A stretch of DNA of 64,000 nucleotides from Pipra filicauda. Lineage: Eukaryota; Chordata; Aves; Passeriformes; Pipridae. Shown piece by piece: positions 49,909 to 62,693 of the stretch. Numbering within the stretch: position 1 is the first letter of the stretch; every line of letters starts with the position of its first letter. Both the position numbers and the translations under genes were made by a program. The stretch is from the NCBI RefSeq assembly GCF_003945595.2, contig NW_024104420.1, forward strand, positions 3,470,201-3,534,200, read 5' to 3'. A model generated the notes under the pieces. The model made no database searches, had not been told where the DNA came from, and was given only the letters and a program-made list of their open reading frames with translations.

Positions 49909-52900
49909 ATCTTCCCACAAAATACTGAGCTGCTCCCAGAATGAAAAACAAACCATAATTCGTTTCATGATCATCTGAATTCACTACAGTGTGGACAAAA
50001 GCTTATCAGAGTATGGCACCAAGAGTGACTGACTCTATCAATAAATCTTCATAAGGAACTGGGCGGAAAAAAAAATAAGAAATTAACACCTGAAAGGTGA
50101 ACACATAGGCTATTTCCTATTAGTTTTACATAGGTGATCATTCTGGCCCCAAATGGGTAAGCCTCATATATTGTATATCATGGTGAATAACCATTTAATT
50201 ATATTTGAGGTGAGTACGTTCTTTGCCTGTTACTTCAGAATGTCTGTAAACTCGAGTACAAGAAAATCTGTCTAAAAGTGCTTATAAAAATCTCAGACCA
50301 GGATAATGCAGGTTTTTCTTTTATGTCTTGAGTTGAAACAGTGGGATCTCAAATGCTATTCTGTGAGCTTGGCATATGAGGTAGCTGGTGCAGATAAAAA
50401 AGTCAGATTTCAGCACCACTGACTCCAATCTACTGTAATGAGGACAGGTGTATGTGATAAACAAAGAGAAAGATAGATCAAGGTCTGAATGATGAAACAA
50501 AAGTGATGGGTAAGCATGCATTTGTCTGAGTACTGTTGTCCTTGATATAATACAGGCACACAAAAGATCACACCACAGACCACTAATAACTCAAAACCCA
50601 CATTATTTCTTTTCCAAAGAAATCAGGTGTTTAAATTGAAGGGGATGGGGGCAGTAAAATAAAGAGCAAACAATAAAAAGAGTGTAGCACCTGGGTGTAC
50701 CACTAGGTTTTAATAAAACACAACACTGTCATTTTGCTGGTGCCTGTTTCTCACTGTGTTCTGGTTGTGTACATCTGAATGTCATTATTTAGTTTCAGAA
50801 GTACTGTGGGGACATGGATAAACACAAATGTTTTATTCTTTACAGGCACTGACAAGGTAAAGCCAAGCTTACTCATGTTGCTTCTTAGATGATGTTTTTC
50901 TGAAAAAACTGTGGCTCTGTTAAAAGAGACACGTATGTTTCTACTAAAGGTGGTTAACGCCAACTTTTCGAAGTGACTAAGTAAAGAAAGTCTATCTGGA
51001 GAAATTCTGCACACTCAGGCAAACTACTTGTCATAGCGTAAGAAACAAAAGTTTTACAATATATGATACTGTTAATGGTTGACAGGTGTCCGTTTATCAT
51101 TCATCACACTGAGGTGCACTGGATGAACTGCAAGAGGATATTCTTTAAGTAAAGGGGAGAGGGTGGGGAAGAACCCCCACACATTTTAATACAGTATGTT
51201 CAGGTAAGAAGACACTCAAAATCGGTATGGCTTGCTATTCTGAAGAATACTTTAGGACCCGAAGCTCAGTGGCTTCTACCAAATTAGTGAAAAGTGCTCT
51301 TAATGCAGCAAAGATGAAATTTTAACTACAAAAGTGTAAAAATGCACATAACTGGAGAAAGAGGATTAAATTACTAAATCCCCCTAAAAAGAAAGGATTT
51401 TGGGAAGAGAGCATCACATGCTACAGTGAACACAGCCAGGCAAGGTATATTCCAGAAGGAAAACCAGCTAGAACATAAAAGATTACAGGTTTCACAGTTT
51501 CATTTCCTAATTACTCAATTTTATGCTCAGTTATTTAATGCCAGTATTAATAAAAATTGTCAAATCTCAGTTTTAGAACTGTGATTTTTCACAAGCTGCA
51601 TCTAAGAGAAATATACAGAATTGATGCTTTGTTGCATGACACACTCGACAGTGATATTACTGGCTGAAACTATAGCCCCCTTTCCCTTTCTGGCATTTAA
51701 TCATTGATGCATTTGTACTTTGGCAATTAAAGTTTTCTTTGTGATGGACTTATTGAGCAGGAAGCATGAATAAAAGTCACATTGATGTTGTCCACAGTCA
51801 AGAAATGCAAAGAATCAATCACAAACTAAAGGATCTGAAAGTGAAATTTTAAAAAATATTTATAGATGACAGATGACACTATCACCTCTAAAATGTTATT
51901 ATTGAGGGCTTACACATTGATCATCTCCTCTAGGCAGCTGAGAAGCAAAGAAATCCTCAGCTCTGTTAAACCACAAAGGTCCTTAAGATGAAATCCTCGT
52001 TGATTTAAATGAGCTATGTAAACAATTGTATGGCAGAGCCTTAAATGCATACATTCTTCATTTCTTTTCTTTATAGCCATTACTATTCAATAATAGCAAA
52101 CATCCAGGTGGTCACCCCTCAGAATCCCCTTTCCCACGAGAGTTTCAGTATTTGAAATATGCAATCGTACCAATCATACCAAGTCACAACACATTTATAG
52201 ACACTTAGAAAAAAATTATCTGAAAAATATGGGACTTCATTTTAACTGGAGAGATGCATACTGCACAAATGTTCTACCCATGCATTTTTACAGGGATAAA
52301 TTTTATGGGGAACAGCTAAAAGGTATTTCTCAGGAAGCTGTACATTGTGCAAAAGCCTGTTTTATACTTATTCTACTTTAAATGTCAGAATTCCAATTTA
52401 TCTTTTAAGACTAAAGAATGTTGTCACAAAAGCTTTTTAGCTAGCAATTTGGAGGTTTGTAGTGAATAACATAAAATACACAAAAGGAACATTACAGCTA
52501 AAGAAATATCCTGTCAAAGTAATTTACACAAATCTAGTGTTAAAGACAATATGTTCTGTAAATCAAATACAAAAATCTGGAAATCTATCATTTACCTCAT
52601 ATTAAAACCTATTCTGATTTAAAAGATTAAATTTTTCAATATGCACATTATGAGTAATCTACGTAGTCTATGGTAAGTGTATAATATGCATCTTCTAATT
52701 GAATATTTTGTAAATGCATCTTGAGATTATGATTTAAAGATGTAACTGAAATATGATGAATATTTAAATATAATTGTTGCAGCAAACCATGTACAAACCA
52801 CTTTCACAAATGTCCTCAGGTAAGTTTTGAGAACAAAATGAGGATGACTTTCATTGCCCATTATGTTCACTTGATCAGTATAAATCAAGGTTTGAACCAA

Positions 52901-55900
52901 CCACTTCCAGCACATACATTACATAGCTGATTAGACACCTCCCTTACATGATTGCTGTAATAAGCAGTAAGTAAAATATCCTCAAGACAAAAAAAATCCA
53001 AATGAGATGGACCAGGTTCTCCTAAAATACATTCAACTTTTCATCCCCAAATAAATTGACATGAACATTTACTGGGGCTAACAGAACACTGGAATAAGAT
53101 TAATCTTAATTGACCTCCATATACTAAAACTAGATTTCCTTTGGATCACACAGACCTGAAGTATGCTTTCGATGATCCAGAACCAATGGCAGAGATTAAT
53201 TACAATTCTTTGACACAATGTGTATTCTAGAGATCTCATGAAAACAATGTTCTGCCTGGCACAAGCAAAGGGGCTTTTTATATTTGTGTAGTACAATAAC
53301 CCTAAATGATATAGCACCATTAAACTTCTTGTTAGAGTGCATGAGTTGGAGAGGAAAACAATCAGTCATGCACTTGCAGAAACGCTTAGGTTCTATTTCA
53401 TAATAGATCACCTTCTGGAAATAATGACTCAGACAGCGTTCTTCACAAAGAAATAATAATAAAAACCCAAAACATTAAAATTGTTTCAAATATCCCTACT
53501 TTCACAAAAATTTAATTTAAGCAAAAACAAAACAAACAAAAAACCCCCAAAACCAACAAAACAAAACGAACAAAAAAATCCCTAGTGAATTCTGAAATTT
53601 AACACCTTAACCAATAATGACATGGTAATACATTCTTTCTTCAAAACCTTTACTTTGGTTTTCTAAAGGCACTTTCTCTGAAAGGCAGTGGCTATCACAA
53701 TGCCACTTTGCATGTGAGAACACTGGAGACAAGTCAAATTAAAGACTGCTTTCAAGGAACCTGTCCTGATCCAAAGTAGTTATAAATTCTGCATCCACAG
53801 AAAAATTTTGGACCAACTTTCCTCTGTCTGAGAAATTTGTCTTTGGATTTAGAAATGCTAGGGGAAAATCAAACCACTACCATCACAAAACAAACGAGCC
53901 TTGCGCTATCACTGTATATGTATCAACATCACAAACAAGCTTTACCTCCTACATCACCAACATCCTTCTTCTTTCTCTTTTCTGTGTTTTCCATCTAATT
54001 ACAATAAATTAAGATCTGCAATAGTTTTCTCCATGTTGTTTTTGGACTCTGATTTCTGTAAGAGCTTCATGGAATCTCTAAATACTTTCACTTTACCTAT
54101 CTAAAGTCCACACTTCTGCATTTAGATGACTTCTCTGAAGGACAGGGAACCTGATAGGTTTCACACATGGTCCCAAAGGGAAATTTGTCTTGGTTTAAGG
54201 ACTTTATTTATTCATTTCTTCAACCAAATTCAAGCCTGGTGGGCCAAGGAGAAAGAATTCCAAACATTAGAATGGAGTTCAGACCTGTAAAGTCACACCT
54301 AGGAATGTGTGAATTCCCTCTGGAACAGAGATTGCTAAAATTTAAACAAATGGATTTGGTCTTTTGTGTCACAGTATTACACTTCTAAAAAACAGTTTCT
54401 TCCAATATTTTATTTCTCTGTGAACTCTCTGGAACTCTCTAGGTGAAGCCTGTATCAGAATGAATTTTAATTTAGCACCAGTTTTCAGGAAAAGAAAATA
54501 AATACCGCATCAGTATTTTAAGTAAAATACAAGTTAAGCTTGCAGATAACTTCATCAATTGTTGGATAATACTAATAGAAATTTCAAATTTTCCTATATT
54601 TTTCACTATCTATTATAAAGAGATTTAATAAGGGTTGAATTTTAAGCTCAGCAGTGATTCACTGCATTTTATTAGCCCTCTTGAAAGATACCACATTAAG
54701 CATACAGTCACAAATTTCTCCATAACATCTCACCATTTGTAGGTGACTGTATTGTCCTCGGCCTTCTCATGAATTTCCACCTTACCACTCATGTCATATT
54801 TAGCTCTAGCATGGCTGAAATTTCAGAAGCAGCTATTGTTCCTCATGTAGATTAAATCCATTTTGTAACTTCTCTTTATTAAATGTTTACCCTAATGTGT
54901 AAGTGTATAATTAACTCCATGAAGCTGATTTAGCAGCCTAGGTCCTTCAACCATCCATGGGAAGAAAACAATCCCATCAATGGCAGCTCTGATACTTGAA
55001 ATCAGTGGTAATTTAAAAGTCTAGATATTATAAACACTTATCTGAAGATACCACCTCTCTGCATTGAGGAGGCAGCAAAAAAAAGACCTGTTACATTACA
55101 GGCATATCTATACTTTCAGAGAAAGTGTTCCTCTCAATGCAGCTGTATGTGAAAGATTACTAACTTCCATACAATCACTGACCATTTCATCAGAAAGTCA
55201 AAAGAAGGACTCTAAAGTAGACTAAAAAATTATACTATCTGTTTTGGAAAAAAATCCTAGAAAAATAAAGCTACTTTTCTGCCAATATACTTTATATACA
55301 AGAAATATGGAAGCTATAAATAATTTAAGAAAGTGTTCTTTCAGGTTTTTTCCAAGAAACAGAATTAATTACATGCATGTTCGAAGGTTTCCATAAAAGC
55401 TGTTATAAGCTTCTTGCAGCACTTTTCAAAAATCACCTCACTTTAAGCAACTTATTTGTCTTTGATGTTGGTGGGGTTTTTTTAAAGTTACTTTGATAAG
55501 TAATACAACAGCTACATAAATAGATCTTCATTTGTTATAGACATATACATCTCTTCATGAGTTTTGGAAGATTGGGAAAAAAGTATCATATATCCAATTG
55601 GGGAAAAAAATACATTAAATTTTTATCATTGAGACTTTTTCCAGGGACTCAGGAGAGACTCAAACCAACAATATTTGTCATCTCTCTGCCCAGAACACCC
55701 ACACTCTTAACATAGCCAAGTCATTTTTGTTATTATAATCAAGCACACGAAAAAAAGTGGTGCAGTTTTCTTTTCAGGGTGTTGTACTACATATTGTTCA
55801 TGCAAAGAAAATGTGTCCTTGCTATTTGAAGATCATGACAAAGATAAATCTGAGGCAATATTTCATATGTCCGCAAAAGAACAAATAACGATTCATGTAT

Positions 55901-56980
55901 TAAGGAATATAACAAGTAATCATACAGGTCTGCAATGCAAAAAACCTATGGAGCTTTTGGTATGAATTTTTACATACCGCAAGCAGCATGGTAGCAGATT
56001 ATGTTAATGGATAACCAAAAGCATGAAAATAATCTCATTCAGAGGGCAAAACACATATCTCACTGGTAGGAGTTTTTAAGGTATGTTCCCCATATGTCTA
56101 TTAAATAAAACGAAGGAGGTAGCTTGTTAAAAAACGTGATACTTGATTCCTATAGACTGCTGTTTTGCAGTACTGCCCTTAAATTCATTGGTGTGCTATT
56201 GATCTAAATTAACTGCTCACTCATTCATGTGTGCAGCTGTAAAGTGAAATTATAACCTTCTGTTCAGTTCTAAGAATTATTTCCAAGACATTTCAATTTG
56301 TTACTAGATTTTCCAGTTGCTGAAGAGTCTATGATTTCAGAGTTCAGTTTCCTTGGGTATTTTGTTACATGGCCCATGTTGTAAAATTCTAGGATGGTTT
56401 TCAGACAGAAGAAAAAAGACAGAAAAAATGTCCAGACTACTGAAGAAGTCTGTTCTCTCCCGGGCCAGTGCTATTCTGTCACCCAGTGACAAGAGACGGG
56501 ACACAGCATGAAATATATTTCTCTTTCCTCATCTCTGTTGTGCTGAGACATCCCTGCTCAAGAGGAGAGTCAGCAGACATGCAGTCCAGCTGTAATTTAG
56601 GGACAACTCAGACTGGACTTATCCAAAGAGGTGTCATTAACAAAAGGTCTCTCTGCCTTGAGGAGCAAACTTGAGAGGCATCTCAGCTCCAGACGAGATC
56701 ACCACCATGCAACCACACTGCCTCACCATGAGAACTCAAAGAAGGTTCACTCAGGCTGTCAGTGTATAGGATGAGGTATTTGGTTCATGGTCAAATTGCA
56801 TACAATGGGAAGGCTGTGCATAAAACTCCTTTTACCTACAAATTTCTCTTCCTTGTTATAGGAGTCTTGGAAAAACCACTCGCTAATCATATGATTGGCA
56901 TTCCAAGCTTTTATGCATTTATGTTTGTGGGGTGACTGTGCTCCTTTTTGAGTTTCCTGGAGGACTTCTAGGTCCAGGAC
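49909..56980. other. Gene-free AT-rich DNA
   Basis: About 7 kb with no recognisable gene, RNA or transposon. It includes the A/C-rich tract at 53521-53578 and several short A-runs. Open frames are below about 90 codons and show no motif. Confidence 0.55.
53521..53578. repeat. A/C-rich low-complexity tract
   Basis: The tract consists of AAAAC, AAAC and C5 units, with a single G. It is the third block of this type in the window. Confidence 0.8.
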
Positions 56981-57140
56981 TGTACCTCATTTGGAGCCTG
57001 TACCAACTATCATGAACTTGGTTAGGGAGTGGAGCACATCAGTCACACTCTACCCCATGAATACAGCGAATCTACTTTATCGATTCATAAAGTCATAGTA
57101 CAGTTACCTCCTGCCTCTGTGTCATAAATATGTGTCATAT
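56981..57140 (-). mobile_element. 3' LTR remnant of the provirus
   Basis: It begins TGTACCTCATTTGGAGCC on the plus strand and matches the segment starting at 62694. Shared landmarks are TTTGGAGCC, GTACCAA, a CATCAGTCAC phrase, a CCCCATG/CCCATG phrase and GTCATAAATA/ATCACAAATA. About 150 bp of clear similarity is visible. Beyond that the U3 part is lost or too diverged. The polyadenylation signal position is mutated here (CGATAAAG on the minus strand). Confidence 0.65.
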
Positions 57141-57659
57141 CAGTGGTAAGAGTCCAATTATTTGATAAGTTGTTCAGTTTAAGTGCTAAAATTAATGTTA
57201 ATTACATACTATATTGGCATACTTGCAGATTCAAAGTAAGCAAATAGCTCTTAGTATAAAATATTATTATTAATTATATTATAGGGGAATGCCTCATGAT
57301 AAATAAGGAGCATTTGCTTCATTATTTGCAAAACATTTGCACATGACACTATTTTAAGTAATAAGCCTAGTATTAGAGCTAACAAATCACATTGGATAAA
57401 ACATTAAATTCAAAGTTCTTGTTGCTGATGGTGTCCCACCAGTTATGTTCTCTGTCCTTTTTCACTCTTTTTAGGATATGGTGTATCTTCTCTGTGTCAG
57501 GATAGATGGTAATCAGGATACTTTGCTTTTCTGGATTCTTTTAGCAATTGACTAATGTCATTATGCTGCAACAGTTTTCTTACCAATGTAAGTTTCATTC
57601 CAGTGGGGCTAGGCAATAACTTTTGATACAATCTATAGTTAGATTGTAGCAATTGGCAA

Positions 57660-58602
57660 ATTGCGACAGGGCTCAAGAGTTAAAACCTGAATCCCACAAT
57701 TCAATAAGATTACAAACATGGATATTTGGGCGATTACATGTTTCTACAGTGGCGCTGTCTGGAAATATCGAATCACTAAAGGTTCTCATACAAACACATC
57801 CATTTCCAATATATACAACTACAGTCTCAGGGGTTTCATCACAGCATATTTCAAAATGACAAATATATTGTTCAGTGTCAAGACAAATGTCTTGTGACAA
57901 TGGTATTACTTTCACAAAGTTGTTCCCATTCAACTCATACACCAATATCAACAATTTGTCAGTTGTTCCCAGTTAGTTGGGCCCATAGTCTATATGCTAA
58001 TGGAAAAAGGACAGATCTATGGTGACTTAATCTCAGTACAATTATTGGGTATATTGTGTATACTGAAGCATTGCGTATTCCAAAATATCTCCCCTTGATA
58101 ATTTTGGACAGATTGGTTCATGTATTCAGGCTAACCATACTGTATAAATTTATTCAGCAGTGGTGAGCAGGTAGATTTGATTGCAGAGATGCTGATGTGT
58201 ATTGATAGTTCCACTCATTTAAGGGACTATAATTGATTAAACAACATTTACTGTTGGCCTGTGCATTTAATAACATAAGGTCCAATTTTTGAAATATGTG
58301 GAGATAAGGTTTTCTTGTCTTCCACAATCCGGGTAGATGTAATCAAAGGCCTAGGAGTTGGGGTGAATGTGGTTTTATTAGGCTCAATAATGTCTATTTT
58401 AAATCTAAATGCTAGTCCTATGGTATGGCAATCCCAGAGATAAAACACAACAGACTATATTAGGGTAAATTTGAACCAAGTCCAATCTTTCAGAGATACA
58501 AAGTTTAATATCTTTTATTATTGTGTTTGACATAGCATCATATGCAGAAATCTCAAATCTCTTCTCCTGGGTAGACCCAGTGATCATCTGGCATCTATTC
58601 AT
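57660..58602 (-). pseudogene. Env-position remnant of the provirus, identity uncertain
   Basis: Three minus-strand open pieces lie in the position expected for env, between integrase and the 3' LTR: about 58602-58405, 58448-58248 and 57954-57673. Frameshifts and stops separate them. The last piece is cysteine-rich and includes GNGCVCMRTF, a pattern plausible for an envelope surface subunit. No fusion peptide, furin site, heptad repeat or membrane anchor was recognised. The call therefore rests on position and composition, not on a matched domain. It could also be unrelated retroviral sequence. It is clearly broken. Confidence 0.35.
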
Positions 58603-58838
58603 CCTATTTTAATTTCTTCCTTTGCCTCTTCATGAAGTTGGGGAGTTTCGCCATGGATTTCATCTTTGTTCCAGCTCCATTTATTCTCTAAGAATGCTTC
58701 ATTTTCATTCATTGTCATGGTGGAAAGATCTTAATTTCTCTTATTCAGAGTGTGTTTCAATACTCCTGGTGCACCTCATATGGGCTTTAGATCACGACCA
58801 CTCTTTGATTCTTTGACCACAGGTTTGCAGAATCAGCA

Positions 58839-59526
58839 TGGTCTGAGTTTGGACTAACATGATGACAGGACTTAAAGAATGCAATTAGTTGTCTCAAAAC
58901 ACTGTCAAAGAAGGAAATTTCTGTAAGATAAGCCACCACAACAGATGGCAAACAAGAAGGCATTAATTCCAAGGCCTAAATGGAGGTAGCACACCAGAAA
59001 CAGAATTGCACTGTGCAAACTGTGAGAAAGTGAAAACTAGAAACAACAGGAACCAGGCCTGGTAAGGCAAATCTGGGTAACCTGTCTGAAAAAAAGTCAC
59101 ACTTGCAGACTGTGAGAATGCCAGACAAGATTCCCACCATGGCAAGCTGTGGGAAAGGAAGCAAGTCCTTATATACATGCCAGGCCAAGTTGTGGGAACA
59201 GCATCTATCCACATGAATACCAGTGGTTTGGACTGTATAAAAGTGGTTGGGACCATCACCACCAAGACCAGAAGAAGGACCCAACAGGATGCTGTCAGGA
59301 TCCATGTGGTGGTGATATCTTTATCTATTTACCTAATCTCTGTCTCACTCTCTTCTCTCCACCCCTCCTTCTTCTCTCTCCCTCCTCCCACCCTCTATTT
59401 CTCACTCTCTCTCCCTCATATTTATTGTTGAATAAAATCCATACTATTGACTTTGACATACGGTCTTGTTTGCAGCTTAACTCGGGCAGAGGCATCTTTT
59501 GAGAACTGGCTCCTAAAATAAGAACA
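58839..59526 (+). mobile_element. Solo LTR (688 bp) with 5-bp target duplication CAGCA
   Basis: The element begins TGGTCTGAG and ends ATAAGAACA, an imperfect inverted pair (TGxTCT). CAGCA flanks it at 58834-58838 and 59527-59531. Plus-strand promoter features are in order: TATAAAAG at 59236-59243, a long C/T-rich tract at about 59340-59420, AATAAA at 59431-59436 and about 90 bp of U5. It lies between the integrase and env-position parts of the older minus-strand provirus and in the opposite orientation, so it is a later insertion. No internal genes remain. Confidence 0.78.
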
Positions 59527-59869
59527 CAGCATTTTCACCTGCCATCCTGTAGAGTGCTGCAGGGGGAAATAAAGACTTCTTTTGTTGGGGGAGAATCCTA
59601 ACAGGTTACCTTGTTAGAAAGAAGGAAAAATACACCATGAACTAACTCTGTGTTTCATACTACTGCAACCAGTATTCTTCCAGGCAAGTGGAGGTTTAGT
59701 TACAGGCATAGGCATAGTCTCAATTGGTGCTAAATTTACCATAACAAGTCATGGCTGTAATTCTATTGGAAATTTTCCTTCATCAGAATGTGGAACATCA
59801 GGCTCTGTTTTTGAAAAGATTGCTCAGCTTACAGGGTTCACAGTGGACCCATACTGATTATTCTCTTGA

Positions 59870-60355
59870 CGAAGGACTTTGGAAGGTTGAGTATCTTATT
59901 GAACCTTGTGTAGCTTAAGGGTCTTTTTCAATACACCATCAGACCTTTCTAACATCCAGTTTGATTTGGGGTAATTTGGGATGTGAAATACTCATTTAAT
60001 TACTTCTCGTTTTGCCCATTCTTGCACCTCCTTGTATGAGAAGTGAAAGCCATTATCATTTTGGATAGTATCAGGAGTAGGTACACTTGACAACCAAAAA
60101 AAAGAGCCCTTGAAGATGTCCATCATCCCTTGGGTACTCTAGTCACCATAAGTAAGCTGGAGACTCCTTCTACTCCTGTGAAGATGTATCAGTATCCCAC
60201 AGAGGGTTTGAATGGCCCCATGTAATCAACTTGCCATGCAAACCACAATGTTTTTCCTTGTTTGGTGTGTGGAGATCGTTTAGCAGGGTGACTTGTTTGT
60301 AATTTTAATTTACATTGAAGATACTCTATGAGAATAACTTCACTTGTTTTCCTGT
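59870..60355 (-). pseudogene. Retroviral integrase core, with stops
   Basis: Integrase joins retroviral DNA to the host chromosome using a D,D-E active site. All three residues can still be placed: the first D in WQVDYMGP (60236-60213), the second D in IQNDNG (about 60067-60050) and the E in MLERSDG (about 59966-59946). The VQEWAKREVIK and VFHIPNYP segments between them are typical integrase-core features. Stops occur just after the first motif (near 60189), after EVIK and further downstream. The N-terminal zinc-binding part was separated from the core by the nested LTR at 60356-61035. Confidence 0.85.
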
Positions 60356-61035
60356 TGTATTAGGGAGAGTTCAGAACATACAGAAGCTGAAACCATAAAA
60401 CTGATATTTATTACCAAGAGGTGGCCAACAAAACAAACAAATCCGAAACAGAGGAAGGAGGAGAGAAATAAGCCCTCAGTACGACTCCCCCAGTCACCCA
60501 GCTTATAAAGTTATCTTACCAACCCCAAATGCCTAGAATTACCCATAGCAGAAGCTGCATCCTTGCGGAGTCGACGGGTTCACACATAGTGGGCGTCCCC
60601 GCAAAACAAAGGCAACGTTGTCCTTGATGTGAAGCTTGCAACTCCCCAGAAACGAGCTATCTGCTTTTATACAATTAACTGAGTGATGCAACCTAGGCAG
60701 GTGTGGTCAGCACCGCCCAGCTAGAGGCCCTCAGTTCCACCTCCCGTTACGCAAGTAATATCTCTTCTACGCGCACGTGGCTTTCCCTGCGCTTGTGTAC
60801 TGCACCCGGGGGGGGTCTTTTCCAAATGAGTCTAGGGGTTTACTTCATCACTATAGTCTTCAATTTCTCCTTCAAGCGACCTTGGAGGACGATTAGCCAA
60901 TCATAAAACAGCAATTAAATATAGTTTATACAAGAACTCTCTTCAGTGCTTGTTTTCTCATAACTTGGCAGGGAAAGAACAGAACTTTTACAGGTGGCTG
61001 GGCCAAAAGTATCAGCATAATTAAACCCTGATACA
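60356..61035 (-). mobile_element. Solo LTR (680 bp) nested in integrase, target duplication CCTGT
   Basis: On the minus strand it begins TGTATCAGGGTTTAAT and ends CTCTCCCTAATACA; the ends are nearly perfect inverted repeats (TGTATYAGGG). CCTGT flanks it at 60351-60355 and 61036-61040. In minus orientation there is a TATA box (CTTTATAAG, about 60510-60502), then AATAAA about 95 bp downstream (60412-60407), then a short U5. It is richer in CpG than its surroundings (ACGCGCACGTGG, CACCCGGGGGG), which suggests a younger insertion than the host provirus. It splits integrase. Confidence 0.88.
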
Positions 61036-61380
61036 CCTGTCTAGAAGACAACCCTTGCACTGTGCAGCAATATAGAGTACTTTTTTACCTCTGTGACCTA
61101 ACTTTTGATGCAGCCATTCTCCAAGCTAATACCACTTGGGGTTTAAGGAATTCTTATTTTTATTGTGTTTGTTTTAGTCAGTTCACCCACATTTTGGCTC
61201 CAGTTTTAGGCTGATTTATTGTCCTTCACATGAGTTTTCACCCATCTCATCTTGATTGGTGCTTTCCTGGCTGTATTTAGTAACAACTGCCAGTCTTGAG
61301 TTCTCCAAATTGGAGATCGCTTTGATTCTCAGTTCAGTGATTTCAATTGACAGAGCCATCATGTGGTGCCAACCCACACA
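61036..61380 (-). pseudogene. RNase H end and integrase N-terminal part, degraded
   Basis: Between the nested LTR and the RNase H start, the minus strand reads a broken frame. It includes MRWVKTHVKDNKSA and later VGELTKTNTIK, which fit the end of retroviral RNase H. The degraded start of integrase follows, just upstream of the LTR insertion. Several stops interrupt it. The histidine/cysteine zinc-binding motif of integrase is not clearly preserved. Confidence 0.5.
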
Positions 61381-61539
61381 GCATGTAAGTTTACATATAT
61401 AATTTTTTGCTCCACTCTATGCTGCTAAAACAACTTACACTGCTGCTAAAACAGTTTTTATACTCCTACTTATGTGCTATATTCACCACATTCTGTTATT
61501 TGTTTTGCTAGTGACAATGTTTAATGCAGCAGCCATATA

Positions 61540-62171
61540 TTGCCATTTTGCTGAGACATCAGTGAATCAAACATCTCATTTTGGTGTTTCCTTGGTAAGG
61601 AGAGATGTGTTTAAAATTAGTGATGGTTTTAAAAAGGTTGTTGCAATGCTAATAGATCTGCATTTATAGGCATCTGTAATTGGCAAGTGTTCAAGGCCAG
61701 GTTTATACTCCTGTGGTTCATTAAATATATTTTTTTTTAATCTTCCCAAGTAAAAGCAAATTTCAGTATATCCTCCATCTGCAAGGGGACCATAAAGACA
61801 TATCTCTAATATCCAGCACTGCCAACCATGAATGTGCAGCTTGCGTAATGTGGCTATAAGTTGCAATCTTGGGTACTGAAGATGTATTGGCATTTAGGCA
61901 CAAACAAGCGTTAGGTGCTGTCTCCCATCTGACTTTTGGACTGGCCATGAATTGTACAGGAAGTTCTGGAAATAATGTGCCATTTTTCCAAGTCTGTTAT
62001 TAGATCAGAAAATCCATTTTGTTCCACAGCAGGGATGGCAGGAATACCGAAGAATATTGGTAATTTTTGAACTGGGCAGTGCAGGAACTGTTTGGAGTGC
62101 TTACACTGTAGCCTTTCAATTTCTGCCAGGGCTGGGGTTAGTACTTGTACTGAAGAACCACATGCTGCCAT
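61540..62171 (-). pseudogene. Retroviral reverse transcriptase and start of RNase H, internally deleted
   Basis: Reading the minus strand, the N-terminal fingers (KWHIISRTSCTIHGQ-like) are followed, in a second frame, by the palm motif-A region. This contains WLAVLDIRDM at about 61828-61799, whose first aspartate is a catalytic metal ligand. PQEYKPGLEHLP follows, corresponding to the LPQGY region. The next recognisable block is already FTDVSA (61566-61548), the first catalytic motif of RNase H. The YxDD box, thumb and connection domains are therefore deleted, on top of frameshifts and stops. The fragments are non-functional. Confidence 0.75.
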
Positions 62172-62693
62172 CTGGCAAGTGCCAATTTCATCCAGTCAAA
62201 ACATCAAAACACAAAATATTTTCATTATGCTTTTAATTGCAAAGCAAATAGGCAGCATGTGCTTCTGCCCTCAGAGCCATAAATTAACTTCCATAATTTG
62301 GTAAATAACACGTGCTCCATTTACTCTCATGACTTTAACTCCGATATCTTGGTCACACAGCCACCTTCTCGGTGTTGTGCATTGTTCTTGAACATTGTGC
62401 CCCTGTATCTGTTAGAAATTTTATCACTTGTCACTGGTGACCAACTGGAATAAGAATGTATTCTGGTTTAATATAGGACTAACCTCACATTCAAAAGAAT
62501 CTGAGGGGAAACAAGAGTTCATAATTTCCTTCATCAAAGTCATTAGGATCACCCCAAATATCACCATCTCAATCATCTGGGGACACTATTAATTTCCAAA
62601 TTTGCATGAGGTCAGTCAGGTATGAGGCCTGCATGATCATCATCTCAATCTATTCTTCCAAGTTTTGTTTCTCTCCTTTTCTTCCTGTAACTG

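Noticed and set aside
59149..59502. 117-codon plus-strand frame
   Set aside because: It spans the TATA, C/T tract and polyadenylation region of a solo LTR; there is no protein motif.
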